Positions 1 through 11,314 of a DNA stretch of 64,000 nucleotides are shown one piece after another (position 1 is the stretch's first letter; every line of letters begins with the position of its first letter). Origin of the DNA: Sinonovacula constricta (taxonomy: Eukaryota > Mollusca > Bivalvia > Cardiida > Solecurtidae); the NCBI GenBank assembly GCA_007844125.1, contig CM017563.1, positions 24,180,394 to 24,244,393 on the forward strand, in the 5' to 3' direction. The translations under genes were made by a program, and so were the position numbers. Under the pieces are notes generated by a model, which was given only the letters and a program-made list of their open reading frames with translations, was not told the origin of the DNA and made no database searches.

Positions 1-926
1 ATATTGTATTACTTCGATTTGAAACACTACACAAAAATGGTTGACTATAAATGAAATTAACTTTCTGAATCATGAACAAACATGACCAGAGACGAATAAA
101 TGGTTGTAGAATCCTGTTCATGTGAAGATCGAAGTAAAGAACCAAAGTCCAATGTCTATCAAAGGAAATACACGCAACCATCCTTATAGGATGAATTAAA
201 TGACAACAAAGATTACATTCAAGGGGAGATTTTTTACGACCGCCACACTGCACAAGTAACATTGTTTTGATCATGAATAAGAATATATGACAAAGTCCTA
301 TGAGCATTGCAACATGTACCAAACTCCGAAAAGGCACAGAACAACGGCATTTCACATGCAAGCCAAGCGAAAAGTAAGAACAAATTTGTGATGAGTCATT
401 AAACGAAAAAAGCAAACCCGACAGTTACCGCCTTGGAACGGTCATTTGGCAATGTGGGCCGACTGGGGTGCTTTAACCGGTTTTACAGAGCTCTAACCCC
501 GCACTTCCTGAAGTGTCTCTCAAATGCAAGCAATGAAAAGAAAAACGCTCTATTTGAATACAAAATGTCCAAGCGCTGCTATTTTCTATAATAAGTTATG
601 ACGAAAGAAGCGACGTCATTGAAAAATAATGTCCACATAGTGTTTAGAAAAGAAAATTGTATTATTTCGATTTGGAACACTACACAAAAATGGTTGACTA
701 TAATGAAATTAACTTTCTGAATCATGAACAAACATAACCTGGAACAAAAATAACCAGAGACGAATAAATGGTTGTAGAATCCTGTTCATGTGAAGATTGA
801 ATTGAAGAACCAAAGTCCAATGTCCATCAAAGGAAATACACGCAACAATCCTTATACATGTAGGATGAATTAAATGACAACACAGATTACATTCAAGGGG
901 AGATTTTTTACGACCGCCACACTGCA
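1..926. repeat. Directly duplicated interspersed repeat (two copies, ~655 bp apart)
   Basis: The stretch from base 1 to about 272 recurs with small changes at about 655-926: both carry the same run from a 'ttcgattt..aacactacac' start to a 'gaccgccacactgc' end. Between them (about 410-550) lies a segment rich in CG dinucleotides. Parts of the same unit recur in reverse orientation at 6880-7330, so this is a dispersed family. No coding potential is evident. It lies in the 5' flanking intron of the GPCR gene. Confidence 0.75.
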
Positions 927-1947
927 ATGTCGAAAGTTATTTTGAAACTTTGAACTATTTGTTTTCATAAAACCAAATTCTGTGAAAACTACCCTTTTTT
1001 GTTTTACTACAAGAATCAAGTTAACACCATTTTCCATTTTGTAGCTGTTGGTTAACAGTCAGCTCGGTTGCATTTTGGACATTTGTTGGTCCAGCGTCAT
1101 TCGTCGTAGTGGTAAGTTATAGTATGATTTTTCTAGAAAACGTCCTATCTTTTTAAACAACATTTTCAACAATTTTGATTTATCAATAATTTTGCTTAAA
1201 TTGATAGAAGCCAAATGCATAAGTACCTTTCCATCATGATTTAAACATTTAAAGAACAATTTAGCAAAATTTCGAAACAGGTTTTTACACAATATAAACA
1301 TATGAAAAACACCAAATTGAGAACGAATTTCAACATATTTTCATTTGAATAAAGAAGGAAATGTTGTTGTTGTTCTGTTTTCAGGTTAATCTCATCATTA
1401 TCATTTTGATAATGAAAACGATGTACGGCACAAAATGGATGAAAAACATGAAGCAGCGTGAAAAGGCCAAGTAATAATATTTCATACAATTTCAATTTTG
1501 GCATCTGACATTGCTAAATGAAAACAAATGCGAAACAAAATATGCAATAAGGCATTCCGGTACGATTTATGTCTTTGTGACGCATTTACTAGCATTTAAT
1601 TCAGACAGTTTTGCGTCAGTGTTAAAACCGTGTTAAATCTACAAATATCTAGAAATGTGTAAGATTAATTACTATTTATATGAACAAGCTTCTAAATTGT
1701 TCGCCTGATGGTGACAGTCGACGAAAGTGAAATTCTTTTCATTTGATGTTAAATTAGGACGGGCAAAACACACTTAACAAAACTTAGCTAAGGATAGCAG
1801 TATTGTGGGAAATGACAGACCCTGTTTTTTAGTGTTTTAGTATTACATGGCAACTCTTACAAAGTTTTTGGGCATTTAAAAGGTTCTTTCAGATGAATAG
1901 AATAACACATTTTTAAAAAAAATATAATGTTGCTATGTAATTTACAG
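927..1947. other. Intron of the GPCR gene, no recognised content
   Basis: AT-rich sequence upstream of the TM6 exon. Open frames on the minus strand here are short and show no domain. The earlier GPCR exons (TM1-TM5 and the extracellular part) are not seen in the window and must lie to the left. Confidence 0.5.
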
Positions 1948-2074
1948 AATCCTAACCAGTAAAACTCTGGTGTTGCTGCCTGTAATGGGCGTCACGTGGG
2001 CGTTCGGGATCCTGTCCGTGCATGCGCCGCTTGTGTGGCTGCAGTATCCCTTCGTTATCTTTAACAGCTTTCAG
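1948..2074 (+). CDS. GPCR exon: TM6 and first half of TM7
   Basis: The acceptor is 'aatttacag' ending at 1947 and the donor is gtacac at 2075. The exon holds one base to finish a split codon, then 42 codons. Residues include the PVMGVTW and FGILS motifs of TM6, the loop HAPLVWLQ and FVIFNSFQ of TM7. The other two frames contain early stops. Confidence 0.88.
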
Positions 2075-5000
2075 GTACACTGTGTGTTCATTACGACATC
2101 GTTATCATTTTCCATACGATTAGGAATATATTTGAAGCCTAACGTCGTTGTATATCATCATTTCAAAATGCGTTTTACTGCTTACGTCATCAGTCTCAAC
2201 TTTAACAGAATAGGGCCAGTATTCACCAACTATTTTCAAGTAATGGATTTCAATCCGCAATATCTTTTTTTGTATTCAGCTACGTGCCTGTATTTCTTTT
2301 TAATGACACTTTAACTTTTCTACTTTGAGCATAAAATCACATTAAAACTTCATAAATAAGCTTATTTTTGTTGGTATTAAAAATTGTGGCTTGGGCTTAA
2401 GTCGTGACTTAGACTTAGGAATAGTCTGTGAATACGGGCCTAAATACACTGTTTATTGCTTACACCATCGTCATCAATATCTCATTCACACCTTTATGTG
2501 TATTAACTTACTACTAAATACCATCAGGATTTTGGAATGTCAAGAATTGATTAAAAGTATTAACAAGCCGTCACGTATTTTAGACAAATATTGAATAGTT
2601 TGCCTATGTATACATGTATCTAATTCATGTAACAACATCATACTCCTCTTCTGGAGAATGTTTGCACTATTGCTGCATTAACTTATAACTTAGCTTAAGT
2701 AAAGGCTGTTTATAGCACTAGCTTAATTGTATGACAGACAATTCATGAAATATATCGCTTAAAATGTCCGTTATTTCAAAATCTATAAATAAGTACACTG
2801 GGGATTCAGTTAAAAATAGATATCGACATCAGAGCTGATTGCCTTGATGTTCATGTAAAATTATCTCAAAAGTAAGTGATCACGTGGTCTTCTTAGATTA
2901 AAAATAGCCAACTGTGCAGACTGACTAGGATAGGAAATATCAGGCTACAATATTTCAGATAACAGTTACTTATTTTGTTATTTGAGAACAATATTTAGTC
3001 AAAAAAGTCGGTGACCGCATTTAAATATCTAATTACTGGAGAGATTTCAGTTACAGTTACAGTAATCTTGATACTTAAATAAAAACTATAATACAGCTGC
3101 AAACAGCATATTTCAAGTTTCAAGCAGAACAAAGTTAAGGAAAATATATAAGTTTTTATCTAAGTGGTTGTTATTAAAACGTTTAAAGATACTGCTGCTG
3201 CTGCTCCTGCTTCCGATGGTGATGTAAATGGGGATTCCGCCGCTCTTTAAGTTAAATATGCTACAAAAAAACCCGGATGTGCTTTCAAGGAATGCTCTCG
3301 GGACTTCTTTTAATTATGAAGATGAGAACAACAAAGGATAATTGTAAAACTGAATAATTCGACATAAATTACATCAGTTAAGCTTCTTATCATGTTCGGT
3401 GATGAAACTTGTTTTATGTCACTATATTCGATTTTGGTACAGTTTTCGCAGCAGATTTTATTATCCGTGTTCATATTTACGAACAAAAACTATAAGTCAA
3501 CCATACATTTTCTACTAAGACGAAGAGGAAACAGCAATGTTAACACTCTTGAAATTTCAGTGTTCAAAATGAGATCATTGCACACGTTGGCAATCATGCC
3601 ATTATTTTTTTATATTCAATCTTTCTATTTCAGGGACTGTTCATTTTCCTCTTCCATTGCGTTTTGAACAAGCCGGTATGTAACGTTTCACACAAACAAG
3701 TTATAAATATATGTGCATTAAATGATGCATAACTTGTTCACCGTGTAATAAAGGTCAATATTTCCGACAACGCACCTTTCTTGTCACAACGCGCCGCCGT
3801 CTTTTTTTTAAAAATGATTGTGTATATGTATACGGATTCTTTTAGAAATAACACAATATTTGACTTGTTCAGTTCAGTTCAGTTGCTTATCCAGTGTTAC
3901 GTATAGCCAGTTATGTGTAAAACTTACTTGAATTGATTGATTATCATGTTTCAAAAGAGTTTTGTTTAAAAACTCAAGAAATAAGTCTAATGAAATGTTT
4001 GACTAATGATGATATTCCTTGAATCTGCAAACAAGATATTAAGAATTTTGTAAGATGTGAAAAATGCCAATACTCTCCATGAAACGAGTACAGTTTGAGT
4101 CGAAGATGAATAAATGTTGAGGTACTTATATACATTCATATTTTAATGCTCGATTTGTATCTGATTACTTTATTGTTCATAAGTCTGTTTTACTGTATAC
4201 TAGGATTTTTACTGTGTTTAAAAATTACACTTTGTATGCTAACATATTTTTGTACTATTTTTTCAACTGCACAATAAATATATATAATAAAATACACATT
4301 TGATATTAGAACCCCAATAAAGTAATGTTGAAATAATGCTTGAAAAATGGTATTTAAACTTAGCTTTCGTCATGACCTCTGTACTACAACGCCTCTCAGC
4401 ATCAACAGCTACTTTATATGTATAACATTGAACAAAATGGCTGACCTTATGCGTACTCAAAGTACAAAGGGACCGGTATTCAATTAGATATTGCATCGTC
4501 TGTATTAGTGGGATATGACATCGCCGGTAGTTAATAGAATATCTATTAAAGTTATTTTTATAGCTTTTCTGTGACTGGTTGACACATATGTTTTTGTGTG
4601 TATAGTTTTTTTACGAAAGGTCAGTTTGTTGTTTTACACTTAAATTAGCATTTGGCGCTATATTTAGACACTACTCAGTTTAAAAAGTCTTTCGGCATAA
4701 TAAATCAAAACATAAACTTCATATTTATGTATGCTGTATTATACATTGTCTTATCTCTCCTGTCAATCGAACTAAATATATAAACTGAGTTTGGTAAAAA
4801 AATGAGATTTCCCTTGCGCTTTCAAAGTCAAACATGTGTGTGTGTCTGTCTGTGTTTGCGTGCTTGTTTGTGTATGTTGTGTGTACATGCGCGTTCGTAC
4901 GTGCTTGTGTGTGCATGGGCTTGTGTATGTATTCCTTCGAATTTTAATGCACTCACTTTTTTCTAAGCGTGTCTATTGTGTGCGTATATGTCTGTTTCTT

Positions 5001-8000
5001 TTGGGCATGCGCATGAATCCCCGTTTTCAAATAAGTTTTCTCGCATTTGAATATCGCCATTAGTTTCTCCTTTTACTTTTCTGCAGCTGCGGGCAGCCAT
5101 TGCCAAGTCTAAGGAACGATTTGCAAATTCTAATAGTTCACCGGTAAGAATGTTGTTAATAACTGTTTGGTTACTAATTAATGTTTCATGTAGATAAGTG
5201 TTCTTCTAAACACACTGCATTAAAACTGCATATGGATTTTAGATGTCAATATGCGAAAATATTAATCAAAAATTTTAAATAGTTATTATTTGACATTAAA
5301 TATATCACCTATGAGTTGTGAGTAAATAGAAGATTAAAGTAAATTGAAAATGTGATAAAAATGTATAATTTAAATAAAAATGCTGTGTGACATAATTCAT
5401 CTTCACCACAGCCGTCTAGAAAAGCAATTGGCCTCCGTGGAAATGTTGCTTGCGGGAATCGACAATACCGTCAAAATAAAAATGTTGAAAACGATTTTAA
5501 ATTTATAAATCAAAGCAATTTACTTTTTAAAAGGTTAACATTCCTTTGAATTTACCATTAGAATAAAGCTAAAACGGTATTAAATTTTGAAAACAATTTC
5601 ATTTTTTTCTTATTTCGTAGCATGGAGATTCTTCACACCTAGTATCAGATTCCATGTTTTAAAAAAGAAATGTAACGCAGGCCGGTGATCTCCAAGGTCA
5701 ACCATCCACACTATCCACACCAACCACAATAACCGCTGCTTAACCGCACAGCTTTGGAGGCTCGTTTGAAGTGCTTATACCGCTGTGATTGTTACATTAC
5801 TCACCCCGCCGAAAAGTCTCGTCCCGAGACTTGCCCTGGGAAACTCCATGGGCAAGCAACACCAGTGCGACAGTTTACTCTATCACACCGTTGCCGCCAA
5901 TGTAACGCAGGCCGGCGCTCTCCAACGGTCACCCATCCATACACCAACCACAGTAAACGTTACTTAACCGCGCAACTTTGGAAGGCGCTTAAACCGCGTC
6001 GCCAAAAAGTTAATCTTGCAGCGAGACTTGTTTGCTGTGCTCAGATATATACCTCTGTGAGTGTTACCAAAATAATACGTTTTTCAGAAGAACGCCCAGT
6101 CTTCTACTGTTAAGAGCGAGGTCAGCACAGATAACTCCAACCCTCCAGCTACGATGTCGGAGGAAGAACTGCGTCAGTTCAAAAGGCGACATGCACTTCC
6201 TATGGTAGGTATCTAAGAGGGGTGGTTGTATGCAGGTTATGAACTTTCAAAGAGAGGTAGTTACATCCATATCATGAACAATCAAAGAGAAGTGGATTAC
6301 ATGCATATTATGAATTATCAAAGAGAGGGGCTTACATGCAGATTATAAAGTATCAAAGAGAAAATGGTTACATACATGTTATAAACTATCAAAGAGACGT
6401 GGTTACATGCAAATTATAAACTACCGAAGAGAGGGCGTTACATGCAGATTATAAACTACCGAAGAGGGGGGGTGTTACATGCAGATTATAAACTATCAAA
6501 GAGAAATGGTTACATACAGTTTATATACTATCAGAGAGAGGTGGTTACATGTAGATTATAAACTATCAAAGAGAGGGGGTTACATGCAGATTATAAAGTA
6601 TCAAAGAGAAAATAGTTACATACATGTTATAAACTATCAAAGAGGTGGTTACATGCAGTTTATAAACTATAAAAGAGATAGGGATTACATGCAGTTTATA
6701 AACTACCAAAGAGAGGGGGTTGCTATGCAGGCCTTTTTTTCGCAAGTGCGTTATTTGAAGCATAATACGTTTATTGACTATCATTCTATTAATGTTTTAT
6801 TTTCAAAAGGGTAGTGTTTAGCAAGTAATAGCACACAAGCATGCGACAATGGGTTTCTTACTAAGGTTTAAATGATTCAACTTCATTTAATTCACCCTAT
6901 AAGGATTTTACGCGTATTTCCTTTGATGGGCACTGAACTTTGGTTCCTCAATTCCATCTCCACATGAACAGGATGCTACAACCATTTACACTTCTTTGGT
7001 CATTTTGTTCTTCGTTCAACAGATAATTTCATTTACAGTCAACAATTGTGTTTAGTTTTTCTAATCTTATAATAGCAATAATACTTCCCTCTCTTCCAAA
7101 CACTATGTGGATATTATTTTTCGAATACGTCATTACCTTCGACATAATTTATCAACGAAAACGTCAGCGCTTGGATTTTTTTTATCCAAATAGATCGATT
7201 TTCTTTCTGTTGATTGCATTTGAGAGACCCCTCAGGAAGTGTGAGGTTAGAACTCTGTAAAACCGGTTCAAGCACCCCATTGAATACTTTTTGCCGACTG
7301 ACAGTTCCAATGCGGTACCTTTTGAATTTGCTTTATTTTATAAAAGGACTCAACGCAGATTTGAAACGTGTTTAGTCTTAATCACTTGTAGTCGAAATTT
7401 GTCCCATAATTTAAAAACGGTTACCCGGTTGAGAACCCCATCCCAATAAGGTGTCATTTCACAAGGCCTTCACTACTTGTGTACTGGTCCTAGCCAGTGG
7501 AATAAAAAATAAAGAAAACACAGTAATGTTATTTTTTCTACTTTTTTTATTAAAGTATACTTTTCTAAATAAAAACACTCAAAAGACGTGTGAAAAACAC
7601 ACTTTCTTCCTTTGCTTTAATTTTGCTTTCCTGATGAATCTTCCTCGCTGACCGCGATTCCTTGTCCATTTTGGAGTGAATAAAATGGCGCGATTTCATT
7701 GGATAAAATTGGAAAACTAAAATCGGATGATTTTTTTTCTCGGAAGGCCGAGTATTGACGTAAATGATCGTACATGTAACATCGTAAAACACTTAATGCC
7801 GACATTACACGAATATTCATGAGATTGATTACACATCTAATACCTTAAGAGAATTATTCTGTGTTAAAATTGACACTGTGTTAAAATTGACAACAAATTA
7901 TGTTTTATTTCAGCAACCGGATGCAGATGAAGACAACACGGGACGACCGCCGACACAAGTTTTCATCGATCTTCGTCATGAGTTAATGGTATGTTACGGA

Positions 8001-9435
8001 TAGGGCTGCAACGATTCAGCAAGAAGTCGATTCAATTATTTTCGATTATTAAGTGTATTATTTGCAAGGGTCATAAAAAAAGTAATTAAGTTGTGAAACA
8101 TCTTTTTTTAATTGGTTCTTTTTGCAAAACACTGACAAAAGGTAACAAGGAATGAAATTTGCATACCAAGTAAAAACAGGGCAATGACATTCATAAAAAA
8201 CATTTAAAAACATCTTTCAAAACAAAGCTTGTAGGTAGTTCCTTTTTTGATATAATTAAGTTATCATCTTATCATATCACTTCAATGCGGCCCTTTTGGC
8301 TCGAATCGAATCGAAAATAGCGCACTGTGCGTCGAAAATCGAATCGCAGGTATTGTGACTGAATTCCAATTAATCGAATCGAATTGTTGCAGCCCTAGTT
8401 ACGGAAACCCTGGAGGGACATTTTTGTAACCTGTTAATACTTATTTCTTATTGCTTATTTGTTACCTGCAGTCTAGTGGTAACACACTTGATTACAAGTG
8501 ATGATGACCTGGGTGTTAAGTGGTACCTTTTCATGGGTTTATACTAACTCGTACAATGAAATATAATAAATAATATTATTTATTATTAATTTGTTGTTAT
8601 TTAATAGTTGTGATAAACGAAAAAAAAACACAGGCCAGAGTAGCAAGATGGACGCTTCAAGTGAAAGTGAATCGGTATGTCACTTGTTAACTGGCTAGTG
8701 TATACCCATGCAAAGGTACCCAGGTCATCGTTACTTGTAATCCAATGTGTTACCACAAGACTGCTTTAACGAATAACTAGTAACAAATTATCACTGGCAA
8801 GTAAGACAAATATCCCTCCAGACTTGCGTAGTATGCTGATGCGGTTGATTGTGCTTTAGTTTTAATTCTTCCGAAGTGGCATATAGCAGAAGCAATGTCC
8901 GTGCATCCGTCTGTTTGTCAGTCCCATTTCCTCGGTTGATCCTTCGTTACATTGACGGAACATCAATCAACATTCATAAATGTTACACTCATTCTTGATG
9001 TGTGTCGCAAATAACATTTTCAAGCGCAGCACTCAATGTCTATTTCTTGCTCATAGTTACTTAACCTGTATTAAAGTGTCTCGGCAAATATTTTGTCATT
9101 TTCAGATATCAAATGAAACTTTACAATCTTACTGAAATACACTGAAAGGTAAGGTCCGCTTAGCCTTTGCAAATGCAAACCTCAAGGTCATAGTTAAGGT
9201 CATTGCATGTTGCTATTTCTACTGTTTTTGTTCATGAGTATGGAATTGTTGAAATTGTTCTTGTTGATGTTGTCTCCAATAACATTCAGTGGGTGTTTAG
9301 GGTTGGTTACGCTTATATTTTATCAGTCCTACGGTTTAGTTTATTGATAATGATACTCAGTAGTGGTAGTAGTACTACCACTAGTAGTAGTAGTAGTAGT
9401 AGTAGTAATAGTAGTAGTAGTAGTAGTAGTAGTAA

Positions 9436-9474
<39 letters not shown>

Positions 9475-9701
9475 TAGTAGTAGTAGAAGTAGTAGTAATA
9501 GTAGTAGTAGGAGGAGGAGTAGAGGAGTAGTAGTAGTAATAGTAGTAGTAGTAGTAGTAGAAGTAGTAGTAGTAATAGTAGTAGTAGTAGTAGTAGTGGT
9601 GGTAGAAGTAGAAGTAGTAGTAATAGTAGTAGGAGGAGGAGTAGGAGTAGTAGTAGTAGTAGTAATAGTAGTATTAGTAGTAGAAGTAGTAGTAGTAGTA
9701 A

Positions 9702-9760
<59 letters not shown>

Positions 9761-9763
9761 ATG

Positions 9764-9799
<36 letters not shown>

Positions 9800-10898
9800 C
9801 ATTTTTATATTAACGTCTTGGTTAACGCATCGTCAGTAATGCTGTTCTGTTCCAGCGTACAAATAAAAAAGTAATTATATGTTAATATAATTTTTTTGTA
9901 GTTGTTTCATGAGGTATATAGACTTGTCATACCAGCAAACGTAGAAGCATATATACTGAACCCTGTCTGTGTCACGAATTCGTCGCATTTTATCGGGCAC
10001 ATCAGGCACCATTTCTTACATCCTAGCCACTGTGCTTTTTCTTAATTAATAGTATAACCACTAAATAGTGATGCGCCGATGATCCGAAGATATCGATTAG
10101 CGGCGAGTAAAAGCTTCTCGATGTCGATAATCGAAGTCATTCTCTCATAATCGAACGCACTCCAAAAAAGGTACGGGTTCCGGCTTTTACACCTTTCCGG
10201 CCGTAAGGGTTCACTTTAAAAATTAAAATGGCAGCCCGTGAGATTTACGAGTATCATGATTAGTGTTTAGTACATATAAAAATAGAAAGCAAGTGAAAAA
10301 TTTGTATTTTGTCCTTGAAATACCGAATGTTTGTAAAAGTGGCAGCAAGTATAATACAGTTTAGACTAATTATGTAAGCTACTAATCAAAAACCATTTGT
10401 GAACGTAACACTGAGATTAATAAATTAATAAATATAATAATATTAATATAGATTAATAAACCGATTATAATCTGTGAAATCGCATCGAAAGTGGCAACCG
10501 ATTCCAATCGATAATCGATTATGATTTGCAACCCAATTCCCAACACTACCACTACAAAAAGTCTCATCTAGAAGAGTATGTCAAGTGAAAAATAACAACA
10601 TGAAACTTGCAGTGGAAGAATACGATGCTTATATGTAAATAATGTTGCGTCTGATGAAACTCCATTTTTAGCTTAAAACAATTTACTTTTCTTTAAACAG
10701 GGTAGATTACAGAACATGTTCTTGGCATTGTCAAGCTCCATTGTCCCAAACTCATCGCAACCGCAGCAACAGCCGGATTATCATGTGGAATTCAATAAGG
10801 AAGATAGCGTAGGAAGTGTTGAAAACTGCTTCGGAGGTATAGAGGAGAATCAAACCAGTAAGGAAGAACTTGGAGACAATGAAGAGCATCTTGATTAA
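1948..10898 (+). CDS. Adhesion-type (class B2) GPCR, 3' part of gene: TM6, TM7 and cytoplasmic tail
   Basis: Joined exons: 1948-2074, 3634-3675, 5087-5143, 6088-6204, 7914-7988, 8639-8674 (weak) and 10701-10898, with stop TAA at 10896-10898. Exon 1 holds TM6 (LLPVMGVTWAFGILSVH) and the start of TM7 (YPFVIFNSFQ). Exon 2 completes TM7 with GLFIFLFHCVLNKP, the adhesion-GPCR signature at the end of TM7. All inner borders are phase 0 and have GT..AG ends. The tail after TM7 is about 160 residues, rich in Ser, Gln, Glu and Asp, with no recognised domain. Such receptors sit in the plasma membrane and signal through G proteins. The subfamily cannot be fixed without the N-terminal part, which is outside the window. 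Seen: exons, motifs, phases. Known: the TM6/TM7 motif family. Inferred: the single gene model. Confidence 0.85.
3634..3675 (+). CDS. GPCR exon: end of TM7
   Basis: A 42-nt exon between the acceptor ttctatttcag and the donor gtatgt. It encodes GLFIFLFHCVLNKP and continues in phase 0 from the preceding FNSFQ. The split of TM7 between Q and G is the usual intron place in this receptor family. Confidence 0.88.
5087..5143 (+). CDS. GPCR exon: start of cytoplasmic tail
   Basis: A 57-nt exon with acceptor tttctgcag and donor gtaaga. It encodes 19 residues beginning LRAAIAKSKERF, the basic juxtamembrane helix expected after TM7, and ending NSNSSP. Phase 0 on both sides. Confidence 0.8.
5621..5662 (+). 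CDS. Possible alternative terminal exon of the GPCR (short tail)
   Basis: After a strong polypyrimidine tract and acceptor (ttatttcgtag), the phase-0 frame reads HGDSSHLVSDSMF and then TAA at 5660-5662. Used in place of the 6088 exon, it would end the receptor about 32 residues after TM7 instead of about 160. No donor is needed for a terminal exon, and no canonical AATAAA was confirmed close by. It could also be a poison exon or chance. Confidence 0.45.
   Translation, partial: HGDSSHLVSDSMF
5671..6075 (+). repeat. Imperfect tandem duplication, ~229 bp period
   Basis: The motif 'atgtaacgcaggccgg' occurs at about 5671 and again at about 5900, followed each time by similar text (ccatccacac.., aaccgc.., ttggagg/ttggaagg). 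It lies between the alternative and the constitutive tail exons and explains the fairly long open frames there. Confidence 0.6.
6088..6204 (+). CDS. GPCR exon: cytoplasmic tail
   Basis: A 117-nt exon with acceptor cgtttttcag and donor gtaggt. It encodes 39 residues rich in Ser, Glu and Asn, with a basic QFKRRH patch near the end. Phase 0 on both sides, matching its neighbours. Confidence 0.75.
6205..6735 (+). repeat. Minisatellite, ~35-41 bp unit, starting at the splice donor
   Basis: About a dozen units of the type 'tacatgcagattataaact' followed by 'atcaaagagagggggt', with length and base variants. The first degenerate unit starts within about ten bases of the donor at 6205. Open frames over it on both strands are products of the repeat. 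Confidence 0.85.
6880..7330 (-). repeat. Inverted copy of the repeat at 1-926
   Basis: Reverse-complement matches to the 60-550 block: the pieces around 'tgtatttcctttgat', the 'cacatgaacaggat' run, 'ctcaggaagtg..gttagaactctgtaaaaccgg' and 'ccgactgacagttccaa' appear in the expected reversed order. Together with the left pair it brackets the TM6, TM7 and early tail exons. Confidence 0.7.
7914..7988 (+). CDS. GPCR exon: cytoplasmic tail
   Basis: A 75-nt exon with acceptor tgttttatttcag and donor gtatgt. It encodes 25 residues (QPDADEDNTGRPPTQVFIDL then RHELM), acidic then mildly hydrophobic. Phase 0 on both sides. A MITE lies 12 bases into the next intron. Confidence 0.75.
8001..8397. mobile_element. 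hAT-type MITE with perfect 8-bp target duplication
   Basis: The ends are inverted: left TAGGGCTGCAACGATTC, right TTGTTGCAGCCCTA. Perfect direct repeats GTTACGGA flank it at 7993-8000 and 8398-8405. An 8-bp duplication and a TAGGGCTGCAAC-type end are typical of hAT elements. At 397 bp without coding content it is non-autonomous. The left duplication begins at intron position +5 of the GPCR donor. Confidence 0.88.
8409..8822. repeat. Large imperfect inverted repeat (~140-bp arms)
   Basis: The left arm, about 8409-8550, pairs with the reverse complement of about 8690-8822. Shared blocks include ctggaggga, ttgttac, gtggtaacaca, gattacaagt, gatgacctgggt and catgggt. The loop of about 140 bp contains the candidate 36-nt GPCR exon. 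It may be a foldback element or a self-inverted duplication. No clear target duplication was found. Confidence 0.7.
8639..8674 (+). CDS. Candidate 36-nt GPCR tail exon
   Basis: It encodes SSKMDASSESES in phase 0, between a weak acceptor (purine-rich, ..acaggccag) and a good donor (gtatgt at 8675). The phase and the Ser/Glu-rich content fit the tail. The poor polypyrimidine tract is the main doubt. Skipping it also keeps the frame, so it may be an optional exon. Confidence 0.4.
9355..9800 (+). repeat. (AGT)n microsatellite, ~440 bp
   Basis: Almost pure AGT/GTA triplets with scattered AAT, AGG and AGA variants. The open frame over it (poly-Ser in one frame, poly-Val in another) is not a gene. 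Confidence 0.95.
10066..10548. mobile_element. Probable hAT-type MITE, diverged
   Basis: The left end TAGTGATGCGCCGATG and right end CCCAACACTA are weakly inverted. They are flanked by CCACTAAA (10058-10065) and CCACTACA (10549-10556), a 7/8 match. Both halves carry ATCGAT-rich motifs in opposite orientation. The length of 483 bp and 8-bp flanks suggest a hAT-type non-autonomous element. Confidence 0.5.
10701..10898 (+). CDS. GPCR last exon: end of cytoplasmic tail and stop
   Basis: The acceptor is ttctttaaacag ending at 10700. Sixty-five codons follow, then TAA. The protein is acidic and Gln-rich (PNSSQPQQQPD), ending EEHLD. It begins in phase 0, matching the preceding exon whether or not the 36-nt exon is used. 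The 3' UTR is not delimited. Confidence 0.75.
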   Translation, partial: GRLQNMFLALSSSIVPNSSQPQQQPDYHVEFNKEDSVGSVENCFGGIEENQTSKEELGDNEEHLD

Positions 10899-11314
10899 TG
10901 TCAATGATTTAGCGAAGAAAAATGTGATTCATAATATATCGAACTACTTATTCACCAATACAATAATCATCAAATCAAGCTTATGATATCTGATTATATA
11001 GCTTTATAAAAAGAGTTCGTAAATACCAGACCAGTTGTCAAATCAATGTGTAACGGTGGCTTAATGAGGTTGTTACATTCACTGTTAAAAAGTATGCCTT
11101 CATCTCTACAGTATTTAGAAAAACCTAGACCGCCCCCATTGTCCATAACAAGAGGCTGCACATGATGCTTACGGAAATATAATGTTGTTTGTGTTGCAAT
11201 TCCCAATTTTCAGATACTTTCGCATTCAGCTTTATGTAACAGTGTTAAAGTATTATGTGTATAACATATATTTGGAGTCCGATTGTTTGATTAGGACACG
11301 TTTACGACTTTATT

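Noticed and set aside
5754..6113. 119-codon open frame
   Set aside because: Spans the 229-bp tandem duplication and runs into the GPCR exon in a different frame.
9203..9874. 223-codon open frame with poly-Ser and poly-Val
   Set aside because: It is the translation of the AGT microsatellite. Frame shifts inside the array switch Ser to Val and no domain is present.
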